A stretch of DNA of 64,000 nucleotides from Lamellibrachia columna (taxonomy: Eukaryota; Annelida; Polychaeta; Sabellida; Siboglinidae), in contig OY759268.1 in assembly GCA_963662155.1 (NCBI GenBank), forward strand, positions 57,839,469 through 57,903,468. The letters run 5' to 3'. Shown piece after piece: positions 1-9,358 of the stretch. Position 1 is the first letter of the stretch, and each line of letters opens with the position of its first letter. Position numbers and translations under genes: made by a program. The notes beneath the pieces were generated by a model, which saw only the letters and a program-made list of their open reading frames with translations, was not told the DNA's origin and ran no database searches.

Positions 1-99
1 GCATAAATTTGCATAAATTAGCATAAATCACACACTTTTGTGGTGAAACCGTCACCAGGGGGCACCACATGTCATCCCCTATTATCGCCCCTGATACAC

Positions 100-600
100 T
101 GTTTTGCGGTAATATTGTCGCCAGGGGCGCTACGGGTCAATTGTGTCGACGGTTCTGATTCGTCGAGACCCGTCACGTGACCTATGACGTCACAGCTCTT
201 CATTTGTATATCACGTGACCGCTCTATGGAGGCTGCCATCTTGTTTTGGTGCCATCTTGTTTTGCGATGATACGGTCGCCAGAGGGCGCTACGGGTCAAT
301 CGTGTCGACGGTGTCGACGGTTCTGATGGGTCGAGAGCCGTCACGTGACTTACGACGTCACAGTTCTTCATTTGTATATCACGTGACCTCTCTATAGAGG
401 CTGCCATCTTGTTTTGCTGCCATCTTGTTTTGCGATGATACAGTCACCAGAGGGCGCTGCTACAAGTCAATTGTGTCGACGGCTCTGATGGGTCGAGAGC
501 AGTCACGTGACTTATGAGGTCACATCTCCTCCCCTATTATCTAAAATGAGGAGATTTTGGAGCACTGTTTTGCGCTGATACGATTACCAGACGGCGCTGC
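100..600. repeat. About 168-bp tandem repeat with promoter-like motifs
   Basis: Two to three degenerate units of about 165-170 bp. Each carries, in order, a palindromic GTCACGTGAC E-box, a CRE-like GACGTCAC, a TTTGTATATCACGTGAC block, one or two GCCATCTTG words (YY1-like), and a CCAGAGGGCGCT word followed by GTGTCGACGG. Matching blocks start near 171, 340 and 505. The segment is CpG-rich compared with the AT-rich surroundings. No reading frame here looks like a protein. It could be a promoter-derived minisatellite or the end of an unidentified transposon; the sequence alone does not decide. Confidence 0.6.
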
Positions 601-604
601 GGGG

Positions 605-945
605 CAAGATCGAAGGTCAAAGGTCACCGACTTTTGTGCTGATACGATTGCCAGTTAGGGTTAGGGTTAGTAACCCTAATTCTGACGTCTGTAGTGAACC
701 CTAAGACGGACCCTGTAGGGTTAGTAACCCTAATGAAAGGTCAAAGGTCACCGATCTTTTGTACTTATTCAATTGCCAGTTGGGGCTAAGGTTAGTAACC
801 CTAATTCTGTCGTCTGTAGTGAACCCTAATACGAACCCTGTAGGGTTAGTAACCCTAATGAAAGGTCAAAGGTCAAAGATCACCGACCTGTTGTACTTAT
901 GCAATTGCCAGTTAGGGTTAGGGTTAGTAACCCTAATTCTGTCGT
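605..945. repeat. About 123-bp minisatellite with telomere-like core
   Basis: Three units of about 123 bp (anchors at 614, 738 and 863). Each joins a pair of AGGTCA words to CAATTGCCAGTTAGGGTTAG, then TAACCCTAATTCTG and GTAGTGAACCCTAA. TTAGGG and CCCTAA both occur, in opposite orientations inside a single unit, so small telomere-like hairpins could form. There is no uninterrupted (TTAGGG)n run, so this is an interstitial telomere-like repeat and not a chromosome end. Confidence 0.7.
614..882 (+). promoter_or_regulatory. Three perfect DR1-type AGGTCA direct repeats
   Basis: AGGTCA-A-AGGTCA occurs exactly at 614-626, 738-750 and 863-875; the third is followed by a further AGATCA half-site at 877-882. 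A direct repeat of AGGTCA spaced by one base is the known DNA motif for RXR, HNF4 and COUP-TF type nuclear receptors. All three copies of the minisatellite keep it unmutated. Regulatory use is inference; no gene start is visible nearby. Confidence 0.4.
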
Positions 946-1369
946 CTTCGGTTTAATACTGACGATTATGACGCCCTTTTCGAGACGTGTCTGGGTACAG
1001 AACCGGTTTGAACCGGTTTCATGTAGTTTTTTTCTTCTTTTCTGGAACGTTCGAACGACGTCATGGAATTTTCCACGCTCACGAATAGAAACACGATCCC
1101 GCATTTTCACCCTGCTAGCAGACTGAAACCTAGCGGACGAATGTTCGTGCATGCAGCGGGAAAAACGTAGCCGTGCATGTAAGCTATATATATCACTTTT
1201 CGACGTATGTCGTTTCGCGTCGACACCTACATATCGTCTATAATGATACGAGTCTGCAAGAACACCGCGAGGTCAAAATGTCAAGGTCAACAAAACAAAC
1301 ACCGCCGCTTTCTGGAACGTTCGAATAGATTTGTTACATCCGCAATTAACGTAATGTTACCTTTATTTG
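946..1369. other. No recognisable gene
   Basis: Mixed-composition sequence with scattered CpGs and short words such as GAACCGGTTTGAACCGGTTT at 1001-1020. Open frames on either strand are short and show no family resemblance. Nothing further can be supported. Confidence 0.4.
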
Positions 1370-1460
1370 TAAAGGGGGGGGGAGGAGGGAAGCAGGGGGA
1401 GGGACGGAGAGAGAGAGGGACGTAGAGAGAGGGACGGATAGAGAGAAAGAGAGAGATGTT
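1370..1460 (+). repeat. G-rich purine tract
   Basis: An almost pure purine run: a stretch of nine or more G, then GGAGGAGGGAAGC and GGGGGAGGGACGG, then GAGAGAGGGACG-type repeats. Several runs of three or more G lie close together on the + strand, so a G-quadruplex is possible. Confidence 0.6.
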
Positions 1461-2317
1461 CATGATAGCTTGTTTTCTGATTGCTCGCTTGAACTTCTTG
1501 GGCCTGGGAATCGTGACGGTCTTCCTACGAGAGTTGGCAAACGTTCCGAAGCTGGGTCGCCAAACTAGAAACCGAAGTTTTCGTTGATACGCGCGTTCAG
1601 TATGGCTGCTTCACATAAAACACCACCGACATGTTGGCGACAGGTTTCCGTGACATCAGTAAGATGTTTGCGCCGTCGTGGAGGTGTTAAACTTGTGAGG
1701 TTGTCTAATTTTGCTGGGGCGCTATTGCGAGCTTTAAGGCACAGAGCACGCAGATTCTTGTTCTTGTGTTTTGTAACCATAGTTTTAGCATCCGCTATTC
1801 TGCAGACAGTGCAGCAATGTCAGCGCATTGTGGTACGTTTCATCTGGCCGCCGGGACGGTCTGACCAATGGTTGATTCCACCGCCGACTTCAGAACCTGT
1901 TCTACTGAGTTCCATCTCTCACTGATTGAGGCGTTTTTGTTGAGACCAAACACCGATTCCGACACAAAGTCACGGACCTGTTCGCAGTAGCGTTCGCTAG
2001 CCAACAATTCGGTATTGCATAGAACGCGTTTCGACTAGAACATCTCCTCAATTCTACGCCAAACATTGAAGATTCACTTCTGTCAAGTTTGGCGCTGAGC
2101 AGTCAACGATGTGTATGACTGAGAGTCTATTACTAGACATGTTATGCGGCTGTCAGCAGATGAAAAAAATTATCATATGGTAAATGGGTACTATGTGACT
2201 TGACGTCTTTATAAGTGGAAAGTCATAGAACCAGAAGAAGAACAAGTCTTTCCTCAACACACGGAGAATCCAAATTAGTTGGAGGTGTCAGTTCATCTTT
2301 ATCATCGTTGACGCTGG
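1461..2317 (-). pseudogene. Possible degraded retroelement linker fragment
   Basis: On the minus strand, about 2030 down to 1850, a short open stretch reads like the region between endonuclease and reverse transcriptase in non-LTR elements (words SERWNSVEQVLKSAVES and TIGQTVPAAR), then stops. Downstream on the same strand (1780-1565) is another short frame rich in Arg, Lys and Ala. A 113-codon + strand frame at 1584-1925 overlaps both and has no recognisable domain. The identification rests on resemblance alone and is weak. From 2040 to 2317 I see nothing. Confidence 0.22.
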
Positions 2318-2575
2318 CGTTATTATTTCACTAGTGCAATGATGGCATCAAAACACTGATCTCTTTCACATTATTTCACTAGTGCAATGATGACATCAAA
2401 ACACTGATATCTCTCACATTATTTCACTAGAGCAATGATGGCATCAAAACACTGATCTATCTCACATTATTTCACTAGTGCAATGATGGCATCAAAACTC
2501 TGATCTCTCTCACATTATTTCACTAGTGCAATGATGGCATCGAAACACTGATCTCTCTCACAATATTTCACGCTT
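2318..2575. repeat. 48-bp tandem repeat, five units
   Basis: Five near-identical copies of a 48-bp unit anchored by TTTCACTAGTGCAATGATG and GCATCAAAACACTGATCTC, ending at a degenerate copy near 2575. The period equals that of the large satellite at 10-28 kb, but the sequences are unrelated, so the shared length is probably chance. Confidence 0.8.
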
Positions 2576-2599
2576 CAAATGATTGTGTTGATGTATACT

Positions 2600-3035
2600 A
2601 CGGGGCGTAGTGGCATGTTTTAATACAGCTGGAATAAGGAATGATTCCATCCCAGTCATGTTGATGCTCCTAAACGGCTGATTCTGGTATCTTTGTTATC
2701 ATCTGTTGTATCACTTCAGCAATGATGACATCATCACCCATGGGTCTGGCAATGGGCAGATCCTCGTCAATGTCCGTTCATGTGTCCAGTGATGTCATCA
2801 TCGCCCATGGGTCTGGCAATGGACAGATCCTCGTCAATGTCCATCCATGTGCCCAATGCTGCTGTGGGTCTGGAATGTCTCCTGGCACAACCAGCCCACG
2901 TGACCTTGCGGCCGGTTGTTCACAAGATCCCATTTTCAGACAAAATTTCCCACAACAATTTCTGATCAGCACCAACTCTACATCCTCCCAGACCTGGCTA
3001 AGAAGATAGATCGCATCCAGCAGTGATGGCGTCAC
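2600..3035 (-). pseudogene. Pogo/Tigger-like transposase C-terminus remnant
   Basis: The minus-strand frame starting at 3035 reads SLLDAIYLLSQVWEDVE followed by LIRNCCGKF. This resembles the conserved end of pogo/Tigger-type DDE transposases, where a Leu-Asp-Ala-Ile helix leads to a Trp and an Arg-Asn-Cys-Phe turn. Acidic residues follow in a shifted frame. A duplicated block of about 65 bp (CATGGGTCTGGCAATGG at 2740 and 2806) repeats part of that acidic tail. No DDE catalytic core is present. It is a dead C-terminal fragment if the assignment is right. Confidence 0.4.
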
Positions 3036-3604
3036 GAAGTGCTTTTTGAATTTCGCGGGAATTAGTTAATATATGCCGCCACCTGTCGGAAAGTGGCGTG
3101 AAACCCCGTGCGCTAGCACCATCCTGCGGTAAATTGACCCAATACGCAGTCTCAATACAGGATATCAGGCCACACTTGGTAAATTAAATGGCCCAGAAGT
3201 GACCCACCCAAATTCCGCACCATCTGCTTGCCCAGTCAAGCCAACAATGCTTCCCAGATAAGTTGAAATGGCCTCGGAATGAACAGGTCTGCCAGGGGGT
3301 GAAGTGAAAAGCGCTTTTAACAGTTCTTGAGGATTGGTTACAGCGTTATATAAGAACTTACCTTTTACAAAGCCTTGTCCATCAGCATACTCAAGCGAGT
3401 GAAGATAACCAAAAAAAAAAAACACATCGCATACAACCAAAATGGAGTTATATCAGGAGGTACTCGGAAAAAGGTGCCGGGACAACCTCATTATGTTAAG
3501 ACAGGTCGCTGTCAACATGGTGGCTGTGACGGAAAGTGACAAGCAGAGAAAAACAGCGGCCCTACTAGAGTCAGGTTAGCCATCCGATATGCCGCTGGAA
3601 AACG
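3036..3604 (-). other. Unassigned region with one possible exon
   Basis: A 91-codon minus-strand frame (3440-3165) includes SLEYADGQGFVKGK, followed by a good donor-like AAAAGGTAAGTTC near 3363. It might be an exon of an unrelated gene or a transposon piece. I recognise no domain, and the poly-A run at 3410-3421 gives an artificial Phe stretch at its start. The flanks hold nothing recognisable. Confidence 0.2.
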
Positions 3605-3895
3605 TTTACTCATTGGTGTACTAGGGCTGTACCATCGGCGCGGTCTAGCTGTTCTGTAATAGTTTACTCATTCGTGTATTTGGGCTGTTCCATCGGCGCG
3701 GTCTAGCTGTTCTGTAATAGTTTACTCATTCGTGTATTTGGGTTGTACCATCGGCGCGGTCTAGCTGTTCTGTAATAGTTTACTCATTCGTGTATTTGGG
3801 TTGTACCATCGGCGCGGTCTAGCTGTTCTGTAATAGTTTACTCATTCGTCTATTTGGGCTGCACCATCGGCGCGATCTAGCTGTTCTGTAATAGT
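3605..3895. repeat. 58-bp tandem repeat, five units
   Basis: Five units of 58 bp, each with GTTTACTCATTCGTGTATTT, an ACCATCGGCGCGGTCTAGC block and TGTTCTGTAATA. Unit spacing is exactly 58 between 3663 and 3721 and onward. The last unit runs into the reverse-transcriptase remnant on the minus strand, so the array seems to be a local amplification of that element's own coding sequence. Confidence 0.85.
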
Positions 3896-4150
3896 TACTC
3901 CTAAGTACTTGTAAGAACGCTCCACATTTTTATTTTGCAACACGAGTGGTGGTGGTGTTTGTTTTTTCTTTCTGAAGTCCACTATTTTCTTTTGTCTTTT
4001 TTGTGTTAAGTTCAAGATAATTTGCATTGTACCATGTCGAAAGCTTTCCGATTTTTTCACGATACGCTGTCTCATCTTTGTTGGATATCAGGCCTGTCTG
4101 GCAATTATCGTCTGCATATTTCACCAGGATATCATTGCTGTTTTCTCTGA
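3842..4150 (-). pseudogene. Non-LTR reverse transcriptase fragment
   Basis: Two overlapping minus-strand frames together read KYADDNC, GLISNKDETAYREKIGKL, YLELNTKKTKE and then, after a frameshift, DFRKKKQTPPPLVLQ and YKYLGVTITEQLD. This is the order seen after the FADD/YADD catalytic block in LINE reverse transcriptases. Only about 100 codons survive, with at least one frameshift near 4000. Clade cannot be judged; it differs from the CR1-like copies elsewhere in the window. Confidence 0.7.
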
Positions 4151-4321
4151 TCGGCTTAGTCAGATGTGCACATAGATAATCATAATTTATTTACCTCCAT
4201 GTCCAGCCAATGTTAGGGCACATATTGGTCACAAAATTATGGCACACTAAAACTACCCAACTTATATTGACAATTTTATATTTTCTGTGTTTGAAAAGAC
4301 TGTTACACATTATATAATGAA

Positions 4322-4905
4322 CTATCCTCCTCCTCTGCCCCCTTCCACTCCCCTCCTATTCCTCTTCCTCCAACCCTCACACTCCTCCAACCGTCCCACT
4401 TCTTCTCCCCCTGCTATTACTCCTCTTCCTCCTCAAACCCTCCTGCTCCTCAAACCCTCCAACTAATTCCGCATCCTCCTCCTCCCGCGCCTTCTTATCC
4501 TCTTCCTCCTCCAACCCTCCCACTTCTCCACTCATTCTCCCCTACTCCTCCTACTCTTCCCTCTTCTTCCACCAAAACTCCCACTCCTCCCCCTCAACCT
4601 ACTACTCTTCTTCCTCCTCGAATCCTCACACTCCTCATCCAACCCACCCTTCTTCCTCCTCTTCCCCCTCCCCTCCCACTCCCCTCCTCCAACTCTCAGC
4701 CTTCTCCAACCCTCCCACTCCTCCCCTTGCTCCTACTCCTCTTCCTCCGACCTTCCCATTCCTCATCCACCTCCTCTCTCCTCTTCCACCTCCTCAAACC
4801 TCCCCACTCCTCTCTCATCTTCCTCCTCCAACCCTCCCACTCCTCCACTTCTTCCAACCATTCCACTCCTTCCTCTACTCCTCCTCCTCCACCTCCCAAC
4901 ATTTT
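4322..4905 (+). repeat. 0.58-kb polypyrimidine tract
   Basis: The + strand is almost purely C and T in CTCCTCC/CCTCCAACCCTCC-type repeats with scattered A. Unit length is irregular. It lies just upstream of a splice acceptor at 5003, so it forms most of the visible intron end. Glu/Arg-rich or Pro/Ser-rich frames read from it are composition artefacts. A polypurine-polypyrimidine tract of this length can adopt triplex (H-DNA) structure. Confidence 0.85.
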
Positions 4906-5003
4906 AAAAATATGACTAGAGGAACATTGCGGGATGAATTCTGTACTGGACATGTTTTCTGAATAACAATTATAACATGATATGACAAACGTATTTGTTT
5001 TAG

Positions 5004-5156
5004 TACAAGGCCAAGAGAACAGAGTTCAACTTCAACAGACGGCCAGTCAGCTGGAGGTCCATGAACAACAGGTGGCCAGTCAGCTGGAGGTCCATGAACA
5101 ACAGGTGAAAGAAGTCAGGATAACCCAGGAGAAGGCGAGGGAGACGAAGATGACAG
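5004..5156 (+). CDS. Coiled-coil exon 1 of host gene
   Basis: Acceptor TTTGTTTTAG ends at 5003 and donor GTATGG starts at 5157. The exon is 153 nt (51 codons) with phase-1 borders. It reads QGQENRVQLQQT, then two copies of the 11-residue unit ASQLEVHEQQV (33-bp duplication), then KEVRITQEKARETKMTG. The Gln/Glu/Leu/Val pattern suggests a coiled coil. The first residues (QGQE) and the intron start match the exons at 41006, 61875 and 63669, which supports one gene of repeated exons on this strand. I do not recognise the protein; start, end and other domains lie outside the window. Cellular role is unknown. Confidence 0.55.
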
Positions 5157-5323
5157 GTATGGTGTATACTTTTGCTTTTCCCTTTAGGCAGACATTGCAT
5201 GGAGAGGGAGATCACATTCCTCTGATTTAACAAGATTTAACAAGATTTGCCATCCAAGCCAAAGGCCCAGATGGCAAGTGGACAAGGAAGCCATTGGCTT
5301 ATCGAGAGTCCAACAATGTTCAT

Positions 5324-5987
5324 CTACTTATAACCCGCCCTCCTGAGATATGTGTCAACCTTGTTTTTAAGCATATTCACGCTGCTAGCAGTTACACAAT
5401 CTGTAGACAATTTGTTCCATTCATTTATTGTCCTCAATAAGAACGAGTGCTTCCTGATGTCCAATCTACATTGATCCTTTACTGATTTTACCTCATGTCC
5501 TCTTGTTCTGCTATCCTTCTTGAGTGAGAAAAACATATTTCTATCAATATTTTCATACCCATTCAATATCTTAAAAACTTCAATCTGATCTCCTCTTAAC
5601 CTCCTTGTCTCTGGAGTTGTTAAACCACATTCTTTCAGGCGTTTTTCATAACTAAAGTCTCTCAGTTCTGGAATCATTTTAGTTGGCCTCCTTTGTATGC
5701 GTTCAAGCGTATCTATATCCTTCTTACGGTATGGTATCCATGCTTGTATACAGTATTCTAAATGATGTCTAACTATTGCTTTATAAAGAGGTATAGTTAA
5801 CTTTTTTCTCTTGTATGTTATGTTTCTTCTAATCAATCCAAAAATTTGATTACCCTTTGAAGCTGCAATACGACACTGCTCTGAAACTTTCATATCAGCG
5901 CTTATTGTAACTCCTAAGTCATTTTCTTTTACAGTAGTACCCAGAACAGTATCTCCCATTTTATAGTTTACATCCAAGTTCCCATGT

Positions 5988-6029
<42 letters not shown>

Positions 6030-6455
6030 CATTTACATTTCCCAAAATTTAACAACATCTGCCATTTCTCAGACCATTTCACTAATCGGTCTAGATCGTT
6101 TTGTAAATGTTGTTTATCACCATCAGTATTAACCTTTCTAAACAGTTTTGTGTCATCCGCAAATTTCAGTACGTTACTTGTTATACTGTCGTCCAAGTCA
6201 TTGATATATATATATTAAGAATAATATAGGTCCTAATACTGATCCTTGAGGTACCCCACTCAAAACCGATTTCCAATTTGAAACTTCTCCATCTACTACA
6301 ACTCGTTGTCTTCTGTCAGTCAGCCATTGTTCTATCCAGCCAGTTATGCTATCCCCGATACCATGGGCTTTTAATTTAAGTAGTAATCTTTGATGTGGCA
6401 CTTTGTCAAAAGCTTTCTGAAAATCTAAGTAGATAATATCTACTGGCGATCCCAC
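5324..6455 (-). pseudogene. CR1-like ORF2 reverse transcriptase, broken (copy A)
   Basis: Encodes the RT palm and the C-terminal tail. The first frame (6455-6198) carries YLDFQKAFDKVPHQRLL and VLSGVPQGSVLGP. After an AT-expansion frameshift near 6205, the second (6196-5324) carries VLKFADDTKLF, LERIQRRPTKMIPELRD, LRGDQIEVFKILNGYE and ends RRAGYK like copy C. The endonuclease is missing. An AT microsatellite (5991-6025) has expanded inside the RT coding region in frame, adding a run of alternating Tyr-Ile. Truncation and frameshift make it non-functional. Confidence 0.88.
5991..6025. repeat. (AT)n microsatellite inside RT coding sequence
   Basis: About 17 AT units where copy C has only TGTATGTAGG at the same place (34431-34440). 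A smaller (AT)n at 6203-6215 lies in the same element. Both grew after the two copies separated. Confidence 0.9.
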
Positions 6456-6811
6456 GTCTATCCACTTTCTTCAAAAAAACATAACATATTTGTTAAGCAT
6501 GACCTCGCTTTAAGGAATCCATGTTGAGATAAATTGAGTAATTTATGCTTAACGAGGAAGTCCACCATATGGTCTTTAATTAACCTTTCTAATAATTTAC
6601 AAATCACTGACGTTAAACTCACTGGTCTGTAATTTTCTTACTTATTTCTCAAACCCTTTTTAAATAATGGTCTGATGTTTGTTTCTTTCCATTCATACGG
6701 AACAACTCCCTCTTTTAATGACAAGTTGAATACTCTTGCAAGTGGTATACTGATTTGTTCTACTGTTTCCAATAGTAATTTTGGAGGTGATTGGGAGTTG
6801 ATATGCGAATG

Positions 6812-6983
6812 TGGGGGTTAGTGTTTTGTATCGAGTGTGGGTTAGTGTTTTTTGTCGAGTGGGTGTTAGTGTTTTGTGTTGAGTGGCGGTTAGTGTTTTG
6901 TAGTGAGTGGGGGTTAGTGTTTTCTGTTGAGTGGGGGTTAGTGTTTTGTGTCGAGTGGGGGTTATTGTTTTCTGTTGAGTATG
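6812..6983 (+). repeat. 24-bp minisatellite, seven units
   Basis: GTTAGTGTTTT recurs at exact 24-bp steps from 6817 to 6961, with GTCGAGTGGGG-type spacers. The period is a multiple of three, so an 8-residue frame (GLVFCVEW) stays open on the + strand. There is no other sign of coding. Confidence 0.9.
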
Positions 6984-7665
6984 CTCATAGCAGCTCTTTA
7001 TATGATTCAATATAGAAATAGATTCATGTGAAAGACAAGTCACTGAGGCACTAAATAAAGATGGTAAACCATATGAGCATTGTGTCAAATAAAAGTGTGT
7101 ATATTAGTCAGTATGTTAGTACAACTGAAAGAAGTTAATATTTGGATTATGTGTTGCTCGCAGAATGTTGTTAACTATGACATGTGCACTTAGAAGGCCT
7201 TGCACTGCGTGACATGTTCACTGATGTAGCACGCTCTTGTAGTGGAAGAAACTTTATCTCCAGAACAGTCTACCATCGAATGTGGATATATATGTGCAAC
7301 TAAACATTATAAATACATACAAAGTATGTATACCCTTCGTAATCAAAATAAATGTAATTATGCCATTTTCATTAGGTCACATTAATTACAAATGATAAGA
7401 AACCTGTTTATGGTAGGTTATATCTGTTCGACATTGCTGCATATGTGATTTACTCTTTTGGAAACAAATTGATTTCTGCCTGTAATAAATGAAAGTGCTT
7501 GAACAAATTCCTCTAATTATACATTCAGTACAATTACATGAACTAATGTCTTTACCCATTGACCTGAATATTTTATATAGGATATAATATTATGTGTACT
7601 AATATACACATCCAACCACAAAGTGTGTAACCAGTTAAAGTGCCATACTTGAAGAGGATCGCGCT
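6984..7665. other. AT-rich intronic sequence, nothing recognised
   Basis: AT-rich DNA without long frames, repeats or splice-bounded exons that I can support. It is probably intron of the host gene whose exons lie at 5004 and 39061. Confidence 0.4.
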
Positions 7666-7860
7666 GGATTTTTACTTGGTGTCTATGCAGGATAAATAAT
7701 AAGTAATGGCTGTCTGTGCCATCTACTTGGTGTCTATGCAGGAGAAATAATAAGTAATGACTGTCTGTGCCTTCTACTTGGTGTCTATGCAGGAGAAATA
7801 ATAAGTAATGGCTGTCAGTGCATTCTACTTGATGTCTATGCAGGAGAAATAATAAGTAAG
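7666..7860 (+). repeat. 51-bp array, first block (about four units)
   Basis: Units share CTACTTGGTGTCTATGCAGG, then AGAAATAATAAGTAATGG and CTGTCTGTGCC. The same unit resumes at 9360 after 1.5 kb of unrelated DNA. The array is therefore split, most simply by an insertion between 7860 and about 9355. Confidence 0.88.
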
Positions 7861-9358
7861 GCGACGGTTTTATTATTTTCGGTATACCGATCCGCCGACC
7901 ACATTTTGGGAATTAAAAAAAAGCGGTTTATCTTTTCTAATGTCCCGCCGACATTCTCACGCGACATTTTTGTTATAAATAATCTATTTTAAAAGGAATC
8001 GAATGTCTGAAATTGAAAAACAAAATGTTCCCAGAAATCGAATGGCAGAGAAGCATTGCGACATCGAAAATATATTCACAACGCCGGGGAACGCCTTTCA
8101 CAGTAGTGTTGTACTGCATTACTACAACTCATTGTTCTCCGACTGTTAATACAAAATACAAATGATCAGTCTCGTGCAAAAACTGATGTGAATAATGTTC
8201 TGTAAGAGAAGTGATTTTCATAGTCATGAAAGTTTCAAAACGAAATATAGACGGACTATTTCCAGGCGTAGCCGTAGGCCCCGGGCTGTGGTCAGGCTGT
8301 AACGTGTTGCCGACATGTTGCTACGATGTTCGAACCAGCTATATTCGTTCGCCGTGAAATCGGAACATATCGTCTGGTTACTGTGATTCCAGTATTATAT
8401 CTATCTAACTAAATCGTGTCCTTAAACCAGCAAATATCAGCGCTAACGTAGTTTATTGTGCCTTTGACGCTAATGGAAATGGCAACATTTATGTGACCTG
8501 GTGACCCCGCCGGATTGTGGCGGCAAATTAAGGGGACGTATTATTATTACAAATGGTCATGTTTTGTCAACAATACGTAAAACGCCAGTGAAAAACTGTA
8601 CATTTCAGCACAAAAACAAATATTTGTTGAGATTGCGTTTTCATTAATAACTAGGACATGAAGCTTAATTTCTTATTTTAGAAAAACTACAAAACGTACG
8701 ACGTTGCAATTTGGCGTATGCACGCGTCTTACATGTAGGCAACATAATACGATATTGAATTACGATTGGTGAAGGTTTTGTATCAAAAATACACTGCCAC
8801 TTTAAGCTGTCATTCAAGTTTTCCTTAATTCATTCACGGTAGTGTAGCAGACGTAATTTGTTTATGTTAACACAAATCTATATTAAAGTTATCAGTGACA
8901 CTGTCATACTTATTGTGTGTCATTTATTTCTTTGGGGATTTTCTCTAAACGAAATAAGTTCGCATATTGTGGCTATTTTTTTACATTTACAAACATTAAA
9001 AAAACTTGTAGCACAACCAAATAAATGAAACATCGCAAATGTTATTAATAAGGAATATTATATAGTATAATCTGTGAAGAAATGGTTAATTTATCTTAAA
9101 AACGTCTACTGAAACTAATCAATTCAAGACAAGAATGTAATAGCCGCCCCATCTACCATAAACACTACCGTAATAATCTATACAAAAACTTTAAAGAAAA
9201 CAACTGGTCTTGACTAACCCTTTCCCCTTCATCTCTCTTCTCTCTTTTTCACCCGAACTGTGTTTGACATGACAGCAAAACATTTTATTTTCCCCTCCGT
9301 TGTTAGACATGACTGTAAAAATCAGTAAACCTAAAAATAAAAAAACTGGCCAAATAGC
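7861..9358. other. 1.5-kb non-repetitive block splitting the 51-bp array
   Basis: The left junction follows AATAATAAGTAA of a 51-bp unit; on the right, ATAGCCGTCTGTGC resumes the next unit. The block opens with a CG-rich stretch (GCGACGGTTTTATTATTTTC) and contains repeated CCGCCGAC words near 7890 and 7945, then AT-rich DNA. No frame over about 60 codons, no transposase or RT motif, no clear terminal inverted repeat and no clear target duplication are visible. It could be a non-autonomous element or unique sequence between two array blocks. Confidence 0.5.

Larger units (their letters stand above)
5226..6787 (-). mobile_element. CR1-like retrotransposon copy A, 5'-truncated
   Basis: A minus-strand non-LTR element. 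Its 3' end lies at 5226-5250 and carries two tandem copies of a 10-bp word (ATTTAACAAG on the + strand), as at the ends of copies B and C. Short tandem repeats at the 3' terminus are typical of CR1-type elements. It is nearly identical to copy C over the 3' UTR and C-terminal coding sequence, so the two are recent relatives. The 5' end breaks off inside the coding region at about 6787, where homology to copy C (35200) stops. Confidence 0.9.

Noticed and set aside
650..945. True telomere end
   Set aside because: Only one or two TTAGGG units occur together, in both orientations, inside a 123-bp minisatellite with normal sequence on both sides.
1584..1925. 113-codon plus-strand ORF as a membrane protein
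   Set aside because: A short hydrophobic stretch only; no family resemblance, and the minus strand gives a better (though weak) retroelement reading.
2318..2575. Relation between the 48-bp repeat here and the 48-bp satellite
   Set aside because: Same period but no sequence similarity in either orientation.
4696..4953. Glu/Arg-rich protein on the minus strand
   Set aside because: Direct product of the polypyrimidine tract; no other sign of a gene.
6791..7088. Small proteins GLVFCVEW-repeat and TPTRQKTLT-repeat
   Set aside because: Both strands of a 24-bp minisatellite whose period is divisible by three.
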